A DNA stretch of 55,201 bases from a virus. The stretch lies in the IMG/VR virus record IMGVR_UViG_3300005435_000023, positions 1 to 55,201 of that record. The stretch is one strand, 5' to 3'. Within the stretch, counting starts at the first letter, position 1. Each line of letters starts with the position of its first letter. This document shows, one piece after another, positions 34,689-42,917 of the stretch. Below the pieces are notes generated by a model, which was not told where the DNA came from, searched no databases, and was given only the letters and a program-made list of their open reading frames with translations. Both the position numbers and the translations under genes were made by a program.

Positions 34689-35138
34689 ATGCAGTGTGAC
34701 GACCCCGGCACGGTGCCGGGTAAGGAGCTTACCGAGAAGCTGAAAATGTGGGTCTATCTCAAGGCCCAGGTCGACCGCCTCACGAGCCAGCTCAACCAAT
34801 TGCGAGACGACATCAGCGCGGACGTCGAGCGCTACGGCGAGAGCGACGAGTCCGGGCACCTGCGCCTGGCGATCGGGCGCCCCTTCGAGTACGCCGGGCG
34901 CCGCTACGAGGGCATCAAGCGCGAGCGGCGCGTCTCACGCCTGGTCAACGAGGAGCGCGCCGAGGCCCTGGCCATGGCCAAGGGCGTGGTCGGTCGGCTG
35001 TTCCCGGCGAGGCCCACCTTCGATCAGGACGAGCTCTACGTCCTCTACCAGCAGGGCCTGCTGACCGAGCGCGAGATCGACGACCTGTTCGACACCCGGG
35101 TCAGCTGGGCGTTCAAGCCGGAGGCGGAGGCGCTGTGA
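34689..35138 (+). CDS. Hypothetical protein with N-terminal coiled coil
   Basis: Encodes 149 aa from ATG 34689 (GGAGA site 9 nt upstream); GTG 34674 is an alternative. Residues 15-50 are a charged helix (LKMWVYLKAQVDRLTSQLNQ). A short beta region, AIGRPFEYAGRRYEG, and a helical C-terminus (DELYVLYQQGLLTEREIDDLF) follow. The layout resembles phage proteins described as nucleic-acid-binding, but no family is assigned. It opens the operon that reaches the DNA polymerase. Confidence 0.65.
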   Translation: MQCDDPGTVPGKELTEKLKMWVYLKAQVDRLTSQLNQLRDDISADVERYGESDESGHLRLAIGRPFEYAGRRYEGIKRERRVSRLVNEERAEALAMAKGVVGRLFPARPTFDQDELYVLYQQGLLTEREIDDLFDTRVSWAFKPEAEAL

Positions 35139-35620
35139 CCAAGAGCTCTTGCGCCGGTGGCCCGTTCATCCGCACGCCCGACCCGGAAACCGGGCTGTAC
35201 CCCGGCACCAACCGCCAGATCGTGGCCTCGCGCCCGACCGAGCTGGCCGCCCCCGTCGCCTCCCGCGAGCGCTGGGACTCCTACCCGCGCAAGTACATGG
35301 TGCGCGGCAAGACGGTCGAGTTCTTTCCGATCGGCGCCTTGGCCAAGGCCCTTAACCGCAAGGTCACCACCGTGCGGCGCTGGGAGCAGGACGGCATCCT
35401 GCCGGTCACCTTCTGGCGCTCGCCGTCCACCGACGTGCGCGGAAGGCAGCGCCTTTATTCCCGCGCGCTGATCGAGGCGATGATCGAGATAGCGCGGGAG
35501 GAGGGGGTCCTGAGCCCCCACGGCCGCAACATCCACAAGACCAACTTCCGCGCGCGCATCTACGAGCTGTTCGTGCGCACCGCCAACGCCGAGGCCCAGG
35601 CCGCCAAGGCGGACCAGTGA
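35135..35620 (+). CDS. MerR-like HTH protein
   Basis: Encodes 161 aa from GTG 35135 (GTGA overlap). Residues 62-120 look like a MerR/excisionase-type winged helix: FFPIGALAKALNRKVTTVRRWEQDGILP, where TTVRRWE is the recognition helix, then a wing and YSRALIEAMIEIAREE. It may be a phage transcription regulator or a DNA-binding replication accessory. Position within the replication operon does not decide between them. Confidence 0.72.
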   Translation: MTKSSCAGGPFIRTPDPETGLYPGTNRQIVASRPTELAAPVASRERWDSYPRKYMVRGKTVEFFPIGALAKALNRKVTTVRRWEQDGILPVTFWRSPSTDVRGRQRLYSRALIEAMIEIAREEGVLSPHGRNIHKTNFRARIYELFVRTANAEAQAAKADQ

Positions 35621-35889
35621 AGATCCAGATCACGCGCACGGTCACCGAGCACGTGAACCTGGGCTCCTATGAATGGGCCGAATATTCGGCCACGGTGACA
35701 GCTGACTTCGAAGACGGGGACGTGGACCCCGTCGAGTACTTCCGCAACGCCATCGATCGCCTGCTTCGGCCGGAACGCGAGCGCTATCAGGGCCTTACCA
35801 CCGAGGACAACTCGGTGCTTCACGCCCATCCCGCGCTGAGCAGGAGATCACATGGAAACCAAGCGCCGCCGCGCACTGCCCGAGGCTGA
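35617..35889 (+). CDS. Hypothetical small protein
   Basis: Encodes 90 aa from a GTG overlapping the previous stop. It begins with a beta hairpin (KIQITRTVTEHVNLG, YSATVTADFED), then a helix (VEYFRNAIDRLLRPERERY). Its last 38 bp overlap the next gene in another frame, and the basic C-terminal tail may be an accident of that overlap. Function unknown. Confidence 0.6.
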   Translation: MKIQITRTVTEHVNLGSYEWAEYSATVTADFEDGDVDPVEYFRNAIDRLLRPERERYQGLTTEDNSVLHAHPALSRRSHGNQAPPRTARG

Positions 35890-36535
35890 ACCGCAGGAGA
35901 CCCCGGGCCGCCGTAACACCGCACCCGCCAAGCGCCCCAGCGGCGGCGGATCCGGCGGATGGGGCGGGATGAAGAGCACCCTGGCCGAGGGCGGCGGGTT
36001 CGCGCGGCCCCTGAAATTCACCGACGGCGAAGAGCCGATTGTCGTCAAGTTCTTGGATGCCGAACCGTTCGACAGCTATCGAAGCCACTGGATCGAGAAG
36101 ACCGGGCGCAAGAGCTACCGGCACCTGTCCGGCGACTGTCCGCTCTGCGATCCGTTCGGAGACCAGCCCGCCGCCATGGCGGTGTGCTTCAACGTCGTGA
36201 GCTTCGCGGACCCGGAGAACCCCAGCTTCGAATACATCCAGGCCGGAGCACGCCTGGCGCGCAAGCTGGAGGGCATCGCCGGTGACCGCCGGTTCGAGGG
36301 CCTGGACGACCCCCGGCTGTACGTCGCGATCCACGCCACCGGCAAGGGCACCAACACCGAATACCAGGCCGAGGTCATCAAGATGCGCGACCTGAAGGAC
36401 GACTGGGACATCACCGCCCTGAGCGACGAGCAGCTCGCCGAGTTCCGCGCGCAGGCCTACGAGATCGGCTCCTCGGTCGAGGACATCCCCACCGTCGAGG
36501 AGCTGCGCGAGCTGGTCGCCGAGCTCACCAAATAG
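35852..36535 (+). CDS. Candidate single-stranded DNA-binding protein
   Basis: Encodes 227 aa. A basic disordered N-terminus with a Gly-rich stretch (GGGSGGWGG) precedes an OB-like beta region (PLKFTDGEEPIVVKFLDAEPF) with a CPLC knuckle near residue 95. The C-terminus is acidic (EDIPTVEELRELVAELTK). This layout is typical of gp32-like single-strand binding proteins, and it lies directly upstream of the DNA polymerase gene. Family assignment is by architecture only. Confidence 0.6.
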   Translation: METKRRRALPEAEPQETPGRRNTAPAKRPSGGGSGGWGGMKSTLAEGGGFARPLKFTDGEEPIVVKFLDAEPFDSYRSHWIEKTGRKSYRHLSGDCPLCDPFGDQPAAMAVCFNVVSFADPENPSFEYIQAGARLARKLEGIAGDRRFEGLDDPRLYVAIHATGKGTNTEYQAEVIKMRDLKDDWDITALSDEQLAEFRAQAYEIGSSVEDIPTVEELRELVAELTK

Positions 36536-36546
36536 CACCCCGATCT

Positions 36547-36595
36547 GACGCCCCCGCCGGACGAGTGTCCGCATCCACACCCCGGCGGGGGCGTC
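36547..36595 (+). terminator. Strong GC hairpin before DNA polymerase gene
   Basis: GACGCCCCCGCCGG (36547-36560) and CCGGCGGGGGCGTC (36582-36595) form a perfect 14-bp stem with a 21-nt loop in the gap before the polymerase start at 36621. The lack of a T-tract makes full termination doubtful; it may attenuate read-through. Confidence 0.6.
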
Positions 36596-36620
36596 GCTCC
36601 ACACCACTCGGAGTCCGCTC

Positions 36621-38555
36621 GTGTTCCCCGCGCTCGTGCTCACCGAAGAACAACTGCGTGACACCGTGGCGCGCCTTGAGGCCGCCGACGCGTTCGCGTT
36701 CGACATCGAGTCCACCGGCCCCAGGCGCGGGCACCCGGTCTACAACGAGGTCACCTGGATCTCCCTGGCCACCTACGGGTTCGCCTGCTCGATCCCGTTC
36801 GGCCACCCCAACGGCGACACCCTGCTGGCCCCCGCGGTGCGCCGCAAGGACCGCGCCACCGGGAAATTCGTCACCCACCCCCCGCTCTGGGACGCCCCGC
36901 CCAAACAGCTGGAACGCGAGCGCGTGTTCGAGGCCCTGGCCCCCCTGATGGCGTCCGGCCGCACGAAGATCGCGCACAACGCCACGATCGACCTGGTCTC
37001 CGTCGCCAAGCACCTCCCGGCGATCCCCGCGCCCCCCTACCACGACACCATCGTGGGCGTCTGGATCCTGGACGAGAACCTGCGCTCCAAGAGACTCAAG
37101 GACCTGATCACCAATACGTACGGGGTGACCTACGACCGCGAGGAGACCGGCAAGGCGGTCGAGCGCCACTCCATCTCCGCCGTCGGACGCTACGGGTTCT
37201 TCGACGCCCGCTACGACTGGCTGCTCTATCGCCGCGTCGCCAAGGCACTGAGCGCGCAGGGGTTCGACGAGCTGATGGACCTGGAGATGCAGGTCCTTGA
37301 AGTCGTCGCGCACATGCGCCGCGACGGCGCCCATGTGGACACCGCGGCCCTTCAGAGACTGGCCGACGAGATCACCCCGGTACTGGACAACGCCCGCGAG
37401 AACCTCTACGCCGCCGCCGGAAGAATCTTCAACCTGAACAGCGTGCCGCAGAAACAGCAGCTGCTCTACGCCAAGCCCGCCGAAGGAGGCCTGGGCCTTA
37501 AACCCCTGCTGCCCACCAAGGGCGGCGAGGCCAAGGCGAAACTCGGCGCGAAGCTGACCATCAGCGACTACTCCACCAGCTCCGAGGCCCTGGAGCCCTA
37601 CGCGGACCAGCCGGTCGTGCAGGCCCTGGAGGCGTACCAGGAGCTGGAGCGGATCGACACCACCTACGTGCGCTCCTACCTCGGCACCGACGACAAGCCC
37701 GGGGTCCTCATCAATGACCGTATCCACACCGATTTCGTGCAGTATGGGACGCGCACCGGCAGATTCTCCTCGCGCGACCCGAACCTCCAGAACGTGCCGC
37801 GTCCCGGGGAGAAGCTGGCCAGACAGGTGCGCTCCCTGTTCACCGCGACCGAGGGCTACCGCCTGGTGGTTGCCGACTACGGCCAGATCGAGCTGCGCAT
37901 CCTCGCTCACTACCTCGGGATGGGGGCCCTGTACGAGGGTTTCTGGGCGGGCATCGACGCGCACACGGCGACCGCGATGCAGGTGTTCGGCGTCACCGCC
38001 GAGCAGGTCACCAAGGACATGCGCCAGGTCGCCAAGGCCATCGCCTTCGCGATCGTGTTCGGCGCCGGACCCGCGCGCGTGGCCGCGATGGCGAAGATCC
38101 CCCTCGCCGAGGCCAAGCGCGTGCTCGAAGTGCACCGCCGCCAGTTCCCGGAGATCTACAGGTTCCGCGAGAGCGTGATCCGCACCTGCCGCTCGCGTCC
38201 GGACCCGCACATCGTGACCCTGCTCGGGCGCCACCGGCGCCTGCCGGAGATCCGCTATCGCAACAGCGAGCTGCGCGCCCTGGCCGAACGCCAGGCCGTC
38301 AACTCCCTGATCCAGGGCTCCGCTGGGGACCTGATCAAGCTCGCCATGGTGCGCCTGCACCGGCAGCTGCACTCCGGGATGCGCCTGGTGCTGACCGTGC
38401 ACGACGAGCTGGTCACCGAGACCCCCGCCCCGCTGGCCGAGGAATGCGCCGCGATCGTGCGCGAGGCGATGCTCGGCCCCGACATCCAGAAACTGATCAA
38501 CTTGCCCCTGACCAGCGACCTCGTCGTCTGCGACAGCTGGGCCGAAGCGAAATAA
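36621..38555 (+). CDS. Family A DNA polymerase
   Basis: Encodes 644 aa from GTG 36621. Residues 1-200 are a 3'-5' exonuclease (DIE at 28-30, ILDENLRSKRLKDL near 150). Polymerase motif A is DYGQIELRI (from Asp419), motif B RQVAKAIAFAIVFG (about 468-481) and motif C HDELV (594-598). There is no 5' nuclease domain, as usual in phage enzymes. The fingers sequence FGAGPARVAAMAK and the LIQGSAGDLIK motif are intact. It is the replicative polymerase with the nearby helicase and primase. Confidence 0.96.
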   Translation: MFPALVLTEEQLRDTVARLEAADAFAFDIESTGPRRGHPVYNEVTWISLATYGFACSIPFGHPNGDTLLAPAVRRKDRATGKFVTHPPLWDAPPKQLERERVFEALAPLMASGRTKIAHNATIDLVSVAKHLPAIPAPPYHDTIVGVWILDENLRSKRLKDLITNTYGVTYDREETGKAVERHSISAVGRYGFFDARYDWLLYRRVAKALSAQGFDELMDLEMQVLEVVAHMRRDGAHVDTAALQRLADEITPVLDNARENLYAAAGRIFNLNSVPQKQQLLYAKPAEGGLGLKPLLPTKGGEAKAKLGAKLTISDYSTSSEALEPYADQPVVQALEAYQELERIDTTYVRSYLGTDDKPGVLINDRIHTDFVQYGTRTGRFSSRDPNLQNVPRPGEKLARQVRSLFTATEGYRLVVADYGQIELRILAHYLGMGALYEGFWAGIDAHTATAMQVFGVTAEQVTKDMRQVAKAIAFAIVFGAGPARVAAMAKIPLAEAKRVLEVHRRQFPEIYRFRESVIRTCRSRPDPHIVTLLGRHRRLPEIRYRNSELRALAERQAVNSLIQGSAGDLIKLAMVRLHRQLHSGMRLVLTVHDELVTETPAPLAEECAAIVREAMLGPDIQKLINLPLTSDLVVCDSWAEAK

Positions 38556-38566
38556 CCGGAGAACCC

Positions 38567-38743
38567 ATGCACCCTAGACGGCGTTACATCCAGATCTTGC
38601 CGGACATCGAGGAGACGCGCGTGCTGCGCGACGCCCTGATGGAGTACCAGCGGCGCGAGGACGTCACCGAGCAGCAGCGCGACATGGCCTGGAAGCTGCT
38701 GGCCGAGATCACGGCGAAGCTGCGCAAGGAGCTGACCTCGTGA
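38567..38743 (+). CDS. Small helical protein
   Basis: Encodes 58 aa from ATG 38567 with a CGGAGA site. The protein is basic and helical (RVLRDALMEYQRREDVTEQQ, LLAEITAKLRKEL). It is coupled to the next gene by a GTGA overlap. Function unknown. Confidence 0.62.
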   Translation: MHPRRRYIQILPDIEETRVLRDALMEYQRREDVTEQQRDMAWKLLAEITAKLRKELTS

Positions 38744-39033
38744 GCGACGAACCGCCGGTCGTCTATCAGTGGCGCTACACGCTCGGCAAGAACGGCCACA
38801 CCCACCAGTGGATGGACGTGGACGAGGACGCCGGGGTGCACATCGGCTACGGCACCAACAGGATCACCGACGTCGAGTTCCGGATCAAACCGACGCGCGA
38901 GATCTGCGAGGTGCAGCTGCGCTCCCACGACGCCCACGGCTTCCGCGAGCACCGCTGCGTGCGCACCCTCGGGCATCCGCCGCAGGAGCGGCACATCACA
39001 ACCATCGACGACCACACGGTGGAATGGGATTGA
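38740..39033 (+). CDS. Hypothetical protein
   Basis: Encodes 97 aa from a GTG start overlapping the previous stop. The segment YQWRYTLGKNGHTHQWMDVDED and later Cys/His residues (REICEVQLRSHDAHGFREHRC) suggest a compact, possibly metal-binding beta fold. No family is recognised. It belongs to a row of short accessory genes between polymerase and recA. Confidence 0.62.
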   Translation: MSDEPPVVYQWRYTLGKNGHTHQWMDVDEDAGVHIGYGTNRITDVEFRIKPTREICEVQLRSHDAHGFREHRCVRTLGHPPQERHITTIDDHTVEWD

Positions 39034-39034
39034 G

Positions 39035-39385
39035 ATGGACATCCCCGAAGCCTACGTGCAGCTCACGAAGCTTGAGGCCGAGCGCAACAAGGCCCTGGCC
39101 TCTCTCAACGCCGTCTACCGCGAACGCGCCGAACTCGTCGCCCTGCTCACCCGCGGCTGGCCCAGCGAATGGGCCGACGACGCGGACAACCCCGGCTGGC
39201 GCGTGGTGTACGTCTACAGCCCCGCGGGCCAGCTCACCTGGCACATCGCACCCGCCGACTGGCCACTGTTCGTCCACGTGCGCCACAACGCCGATGCCGT
39301 GTGGGACGGGCACAGCACCGCCGAGAAGTATGAGCGGCTGCGCCGCATCTCCCTGCTGGACGACTGGGTCGCGTGGGGCGAGTGA
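39035..39385 (+). CDS. Hypothetical protein (WRVVY...GQLTWHI type)
   Basis: Encodes 116 aa. A helical N-terminus (residues 1-45) is followed by a beta region with WPSEWADDADNPGWRVVYVY and GQLTWHIAPADWPLF. I recall this combination from many actinobacteriophage proteins of unknown function, sometimes near DNA metabolism genes. The stop overlaps the next start (TGATG). Confidence 0.65.
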   Translation: MDIPEAYVQLTKLEAERNKALASLNAVYRERAELVALLTRGWPSEWADDADNPGWRVVYVYSPAGQLTWHIAPADWPLFVHVRHNADAVWDGHSTAEKYERLRRISLLDDWVAWGE

Positions 39386-39549
39386 TGAGGCGCCCCCGAG
39401 GCACTTGTCCCCTGTGCGGGCAGTCCACGCCGATCAAGAAGAACGGATTCCTGTCCTGCCATTTCCCTCGCGGCGGTGGCGAGTACTGCGATGCAGGATT
39501 CTTCGACACCAGGCCCGTGGAGGGCGAACGCGAGAAGGAGGGAACCTGA
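39385..39549 (+). CDS. Short zinc-ribbon protein
   Basis: Encodes 54 aa from ATG 39385 (TGATG) and ends in TGATG with the next gene, so it is firmly embedded in the operon. Cys8 and Cys11 (CPLCG) with Cys25 (LSCHFP) and Cys35 (YCDAG) suggest a single zinc ribbon. It is too short for much else; nucleic-acid or protein binding is likely. Confidence 0.68.
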   Translation: MRRPRGTCPLCGQSTPIKKNGFLSCHFPRGGGEYCDAGFFDTRPVEGEREKEGT

Positions 39550-39932
39550 TGGGCTTCTGGGAACGCGCCGTCGGCGCCGCCACCCCGCCCGCACCCGCGC
39601 GCGACCAGGCCCCGCTCGACGCCTGGTGGGCGCCGCGCCCACTCGCCCCGCCAGCGCCCGCTGCGCCGGTGCCGCAGCAGAGCGAGGAGCCCCCTCCGGC
39701 GCCGCGCCAGGCGCAGTCCGCGAGCCTGGTCGACCGCTGCCCGGCGTGCACCTCCGGCGACTACTTCAAGCCCACCCCGGAGACCAAACCGCGCTGCTAC
39801 ACCTGCGGCTACCCGGTGCTGCACACGACCTCCGGCATGGTCTCCACCGACCGCACCGCCGCCACGCCCTCCCGGCAGGTCAACAAGGAGGGCGGCTACC
39901 GGCCGCAACAGATCATCGGCCGGATCAAGTGA
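39549..39932 (+). CDS. Pro-rich zinc-ribbon protein
   Basis: Encodes 127 aa from ATG 39549. The N-terminus is Pro/Ala-rich and disordered (residues 10-58). Residues 64-91 form a CPAC...CYTCG zinc ribbon. The C-terminus has a short basic-polar segment (NKEGGYRPQQIIGRIK). The in-frame open sequence reaching back to 38769 belongs to other genes. Function unknown, possibly a DNA- or RNA-binding adaptor. Confidence 0.7.
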   Translation: MGFWERAVGAATPPAPARDQAPLDAWWAPRPLAPPAPAAPVPQQSEEPPPAPRQAQSASLVDRCPACTSGDYFKPTPETKPRCYTCGYPVLHTTSGMVSTDRTAATPSRQVNKEGGYRPQQIIGRIK

Positions 39933-39949
39933 ACTAGCCCCCGGCGCAG

Positions 39950-39955
39950 TACACT
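39950..39955 (+). promoter_or_regulatory. Possible -10 box TACACT
   Basis: TACACT followed by ATCG lies in the 107-bp gap before recA, about 85 bp from its start. No -35 is recognised. The gap is the only sizable one between the polymerase and resolvase genes, so a recA promoter here is plausible. Confidence 0.3.
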
Positions 39956-40039
39956 ATCGTCGCAGCGCATCGTAACACCGGGATCGTCGGCCCTGTACGC
40001 AGCCGAAACGCCTTCCTCGAACTCTGATTCGGAGAAGGC

Positions 40040-41083
40040 ATGGACCCGGTCGTCACCGCTCTGATCGCGAAGATCAACAAGAAGTACGGCGAGAACACCC
40101 TCGTCCTGGCCGCCGACGTCCCCGCGGCCCCCCGCTTCCCCAGCGGCTCCCTGTCCCTGGACATCGCCCTGGGCGGCGGCTGGCCGGGCAACCAGTGGAC
40201 CGAGGTCATCGGCCAGGAAAGCTCCGGCAAGACCGCCGTCGTCCTCAAGACCATCGCCGAGAACCAGCGCGTCGACCCCGCATTCACCTGCTGGTGGGTC
40301 GCCGCCGAGGGATACGACGAGGCCTGGGCCGCCGCTCTCGGCGTGGACAACCACAGGGTCCTGCTGCACCCCACCAACTCGATGGAAGAGGCCTACTCGG
40401 CGATGCTGGAGGCCGCCGCCTCCCGCGCCGTGGACACCATCGTCCTGGACTCCTACCCCGCCCTGATCCCCGACCAGGAGGAGGAGAAGGGCATCGACGA
40501 GCTCCAGGTGGCCCTCGGCGCGCGCCTGACCGGGAAATTCTTTCGCAAGGCCGGAACATCCACGGCCAGGGCCATGACCGGCACGGAGCGCCCGCTGCTC
40601 GGGCTGATCATCAACCAGTGGCGCGACAAGATCGGCGGCTACTCCCCCCAGGGCACCCCCCGTACATCACCGGGCGGAAACGCAAAGAACTACGCGTATT
40701 ACGCGCGGGTCGAGGTGGCGCGGGCGGAGTACATCGACGAGACGCGCCCCGGCAAGGGCGCCGCCCGTGTCGGCCAGACGATCAAAGCCAGGACGATCAA
40801 GAACAAGAGCGCGGCGCCGCACCGCATCGCAACCATCGATTTTTATTTCGATGACGCCCCGCTGCTGGGCTTTCGCCAGGGCGAGTACGACGAGGTCAAG
40901 GAGCTGGTGACCATGGGCGTGCTCTACGAGGCGATCGAGCGGTCCGGGGCCTACTACACGGTCACCGGTGTACGGGTGAAGGGCAAGGACGCGCTCGTCG
41001 ACCTGCTGCGCGGCGACCTGACCGCCCAGGAGCAGCTGCGCAAGCAGATCCTGACCCGCGCCTTCCCGGAGGGAACCCGATGA
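40040..41083 (+). CDS. recA: RecA recombinase
   Basis: Encodes 347 aa, the RecA length. Walker A is GQESSGKT (58-65), Walker B DTIVLDSYPAL (near 134-144), and the GGNAKNYAYYARVEVARAE region matches the RecA core after loop L2. The Lys-rich segment (KARTIKNKSAAPHR) fits the conserved region near the C-terminal domain. It drives strand exchange in phage recombination and repair. It overlaps the following lipoprotein-like gene by 4 bp. Confidence 0.94.
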   Translation: MDPVVTALIAKINKKYGENTLVLAADVPAAPRFPSGSLSLDIALGGGWPGNQWTEVIGQESSGKTAVVLKTIAENQRVDPAFTCWWVAAEGYDEAWAAALGVDNHRVLLHPTNSMEEAYSAMLEAAASRAVDTIVLDSYPALIPDQEEEKGIDELQVALGARLTGKFFRKAGTSTARAMTGTERPLLGLIINQWRDKIGGYSPQGTPRTSPGGNAKNYAYYARVEVARAEYIDETRPGKGAARVGQTIKARTIKNKSAAPHRIATIDFYFDDAPLLGFRQGEYDEVKELVTMGVLYEAIERSGAYYTVTGVRVKGKDALVDLLRGDLTAQEQLRKQILTRAFPEGTR

Positions 41084-41370
41084 TCCCCAAGACCACGCTC
41101 ATTGTCGGCGCGATCGGCGTCGTGTGCACCGTCCTGTCGACCGCGGTCGCCTGCTCGAACAAGGCACAGCAGCCGTACAACGACGCCCAGCGCACCCGCG
41201 TGCAGAACGACAGCCCGGCGACCGTCGGCAACATGCCCGACGGCTTTAGCAACTGGTCGCGCAAATGCGACGGCCCCGACATGGTGTACACCATTTACCA
41301 CAACGACAGCCCCTACGGCGGCATCGCGGTGGTCGCGAACGACCCGCGCTGCACGGGGGGCGCGCGATGA
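41080..41370 (+). CDS. Putative small lipoprotein
   Basis: Encodes 96 aa. An N-terminal hydrophobic segment (residues 5-24) ends in VACS, a plausible lipobox with Cys25, indicating export and lipid anchoring. The mature part has Cys63 and Cys90 and an SRKCDGPDMVYTIYHNDSPYG stretch. Exported phage lipoproteins can act in superinfection exclusion, which is one possibility here; nothing in the sequence proves it. Confidence 0.7.
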   Translation: MIPKTTLIVGAIGVVCTVLSTAVACSNKAQQPYNDAQRTRVQNDSPATVGNMPDGFSNWSRKCDGPDMVYTIYHNDSPYGGIAVVANDPRCTGGAR

Positions 41371-41756
41371 GCCTGAACGACCTGCGCCGCCTGACCTACC
41401 GCCTGCGCAACACCTCCCCGGATTCGCCCGCGTACCCGTCGCTGGCCGAGGTCGTCACCGCGCTGCTGGACGCCGAACGCGGCTGGAGCCACGACAACGA
41501 CGAGATCGGCTATCTGGTCGACGAGCTCCAGGCGCTGCGCTCGCGCTACCACGGCGCGGTCACCGCGCTGTGCCGGGAGTACGAGGCCGCCGGGCGCTAC
41601 GCCGAGATGGAGCGCGCCGATCCGGGCCTGGGACAGCGCTGGAGCGCCTACCAGGACGGGCTGCGCATCGCACGCGACACCCTGACCGACCACCCCGACG
41701 GCCTGCGCCCGGTGCACCTGACCGCGGCCGACGCACCCGAGGCGGTGGCGCGATGA
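41367..41756 (+). CDS. Hypothetical helical protein
   Basis: Encodes 129 aa from ATG 41367 (ATGA overlap). It is mostly helical and charged (LAEVVTALLDAERGWSHDNDEIGYLVDELQALRSRY). It has no Cys cluster or membrane segment, and no family is recognised. It overlaps its neighbours on both sides by 4 bp. Confidence 0.65.
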   Translation: MSLNDLRRLTYRLRNTSPDSPAYPSLAEVVTALLDAERGWSHDNDEIGYLVDELQALRSRYHGAVTALCREYEAAGRYAEMERADPGLGQRWSAYQDGLRIARDTLTDHPDGLRPVHLTAADAPEAVAR

Positions 41757-42070
41757 TCAGGGAACACGACACGCCGCCGACCACATGGCCCGGCAACGAG
41801 AGCGTCTTTCCGCTCGGGGACGATCAGTACGCCGACTGGGAGACCCAGTCCGGCACCGCCGCCCGCGTCGGCCTGATGACCTGGCACTGGAACGCCGCCG
41901 ACGAGCACTGGTGCGGCGGGTGGATCGGGTTCACCAACGTCCCCGGGCACCTGGCGCGCTCCAAGCACGAGCTGGTGTGCCAGGACCCGCTCACGGTCGT
42001 GCCCTCGCTGCTGTGCCCGCACTGCGGCAACCACGGCTGGATCACCGGCGGAAAGTGGATCGAGGCATGA
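41753..42070 (+). CDS. Hypothetical protein with C-terminal zinc knuckle
   Basis: Encodes 105 aa from ATG 41753. The segment LMTWHWNAADEHWCGGWIGFTNVPG and a C-terminal LCPHCGNHGWITGGKWIEA suggest a small zinc-binding fold. The ending faintly resembles DUF6527-type phage proteins, but I am not confident of that. It lies directly upstream of a PD-(D/E)XK protein, with a 4-bp overlap. Confidence 0.62.
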   Translation: MIREHDTPPTTWPGNESVFPLGDDQYADWETQSGTAARVGLMTWHWNAADEHWCGGWIGFTNVPGHLARSKHELVCQDPLTVVPSLLCPHCGNHGWITGGKWIEA

Positions 42071-42375
42071 GCACCCCGGGACAGCGGCGCAGCCGCAAGC
42101 AGGAGCGCAACGGCGCCCGCGAGACCGGCAGCACCCTGACGCCCGGCTCCGGCAACGGCTGGGTCGCGAAGAACGACGCGCGCAACCGCTACCACTCCTT
42201 CGAGTACAAGACGACCGCGTCGCGCAGCTTCAGCCTGCGCCGCGACGTGCTGGAGACGGTCGAGCGCCAGGCGCTGCTCGACGGGCGCGAGCCGGTGGTC
42301 ATGGTCGACCTCGCGGGCCGCGAGTACGCGGTGATCACCAAGGACCACTTCCTCGAACTGACAGGGGGCGGGTAA
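42067..42375 (+). CDS. Putative PD-(D/E)XK Holliday junction resolvase-like protein
   Basis: Encodes 102 aa. A short basic N-terminus is followed by NGWVAKNDARNRYHSFEYKTT and then RQALLDGREPVVMVDLAGREYAVI. The acidic residue followed by ExK on a strand (E-Y-K) and the later strand pair match the compact PD-(D/E)XK resolvase-type proteins of phages. It precedes the WhiB-like gene in the recombination cluster. A catalytic role is plausible but unproven, because the upstream acidic residue is only loosely placed. Confidence 0.65.
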   Translation: MSTPGQRRSRKQERNGARETGSTLTPGSGNGWVAKNDARNRYHSFEYKTTASRSFSLRRDVLETVERQALLDGREPVVMVDLAGREYAVITKDHFLELTGGG

Positions 42376-42917
42376 TGGTGTTGATGTCCAGGGATCGCGC
42401 GGTGGACTGGTCGCGCGGCGACGACCCGCTGCGCGAGGCCCTGTGCCGCAAATTCCCTCGCCCCCGTTTCGGCGCGGACCCCTGGTTCGACTCCGCCCCC
42501 CAGGCCATGGCGATCTGCAACGGCGACTCCGGCGGCCCGGTGTGCCCCATGCGCCAGCGCTGCCTGAAGCGAGCGATCCTCAACAACGAGTCCTGGGGTG
42601 TGTGGGGCGGGCTCCAGCAGCACGACCGCAAGGCGATCAAACGCGAGAACCCCGACGAGCCGGAGAAATGGCAATGGCGACCCCCCACCGCACCAACACG
42701 GCGAAAGCGGCGCCGACGGGGGGCGCCCGCGGCCTCGCCGAGCTTCTCGCCAACCGAAAAATCCCCACCGTCCTGCTCGCCGACATCCGCGCCCACGTCC
42801 TCGACGCGGCCCGCAAGCCCGACCCCGAGCGCAACCCTCACGCTCTACATCCCAGCGACATCTGCCGCACCGGCTGGTGCCCCCGCGCCAACCTTGAGCG
42901 TCTGCGCGGCAGCGTGA
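42375..42917 (+). CDS. WhiB-like iron-sulfur transcription factor
   Basis: The open frame gives 180 aa. Cys24, Cys48, Cys57 and Cys63 with the GVWGG turn (75-79) define a WhiB-like [4Fe-4S] regulator. The usual CxxC is here Cx8C (CNGDSGGPVC), an atypical spacing. A basic cluster (RRKRRRRG, near 108-115) fits the C-terminal DNA-binding tail. The last 81 codons overlap the next gene in another frame and read as low-complexity Ser/Pro/Ala, so part of this tail may not be functional. Phage WhiB proteins are known to interfere with host WhiB regulation. Confidence 0.8.
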   Translation: MVLMSRDRAVDWSRGDDPLREALCRKFPRPRFGADPWFDSAPQAMAICNGDSGGPVCPMRQRCLKRAILNNESWGVWGGLQQHDRKAIKRENPDEPEKWQWRPPTAPTRRKRRRRGAPAASPSFSPTEKSPPSCSPTSAPTSSTRPASPTPSATLTLYIPATSAAPAGAPAPTLSVCAAA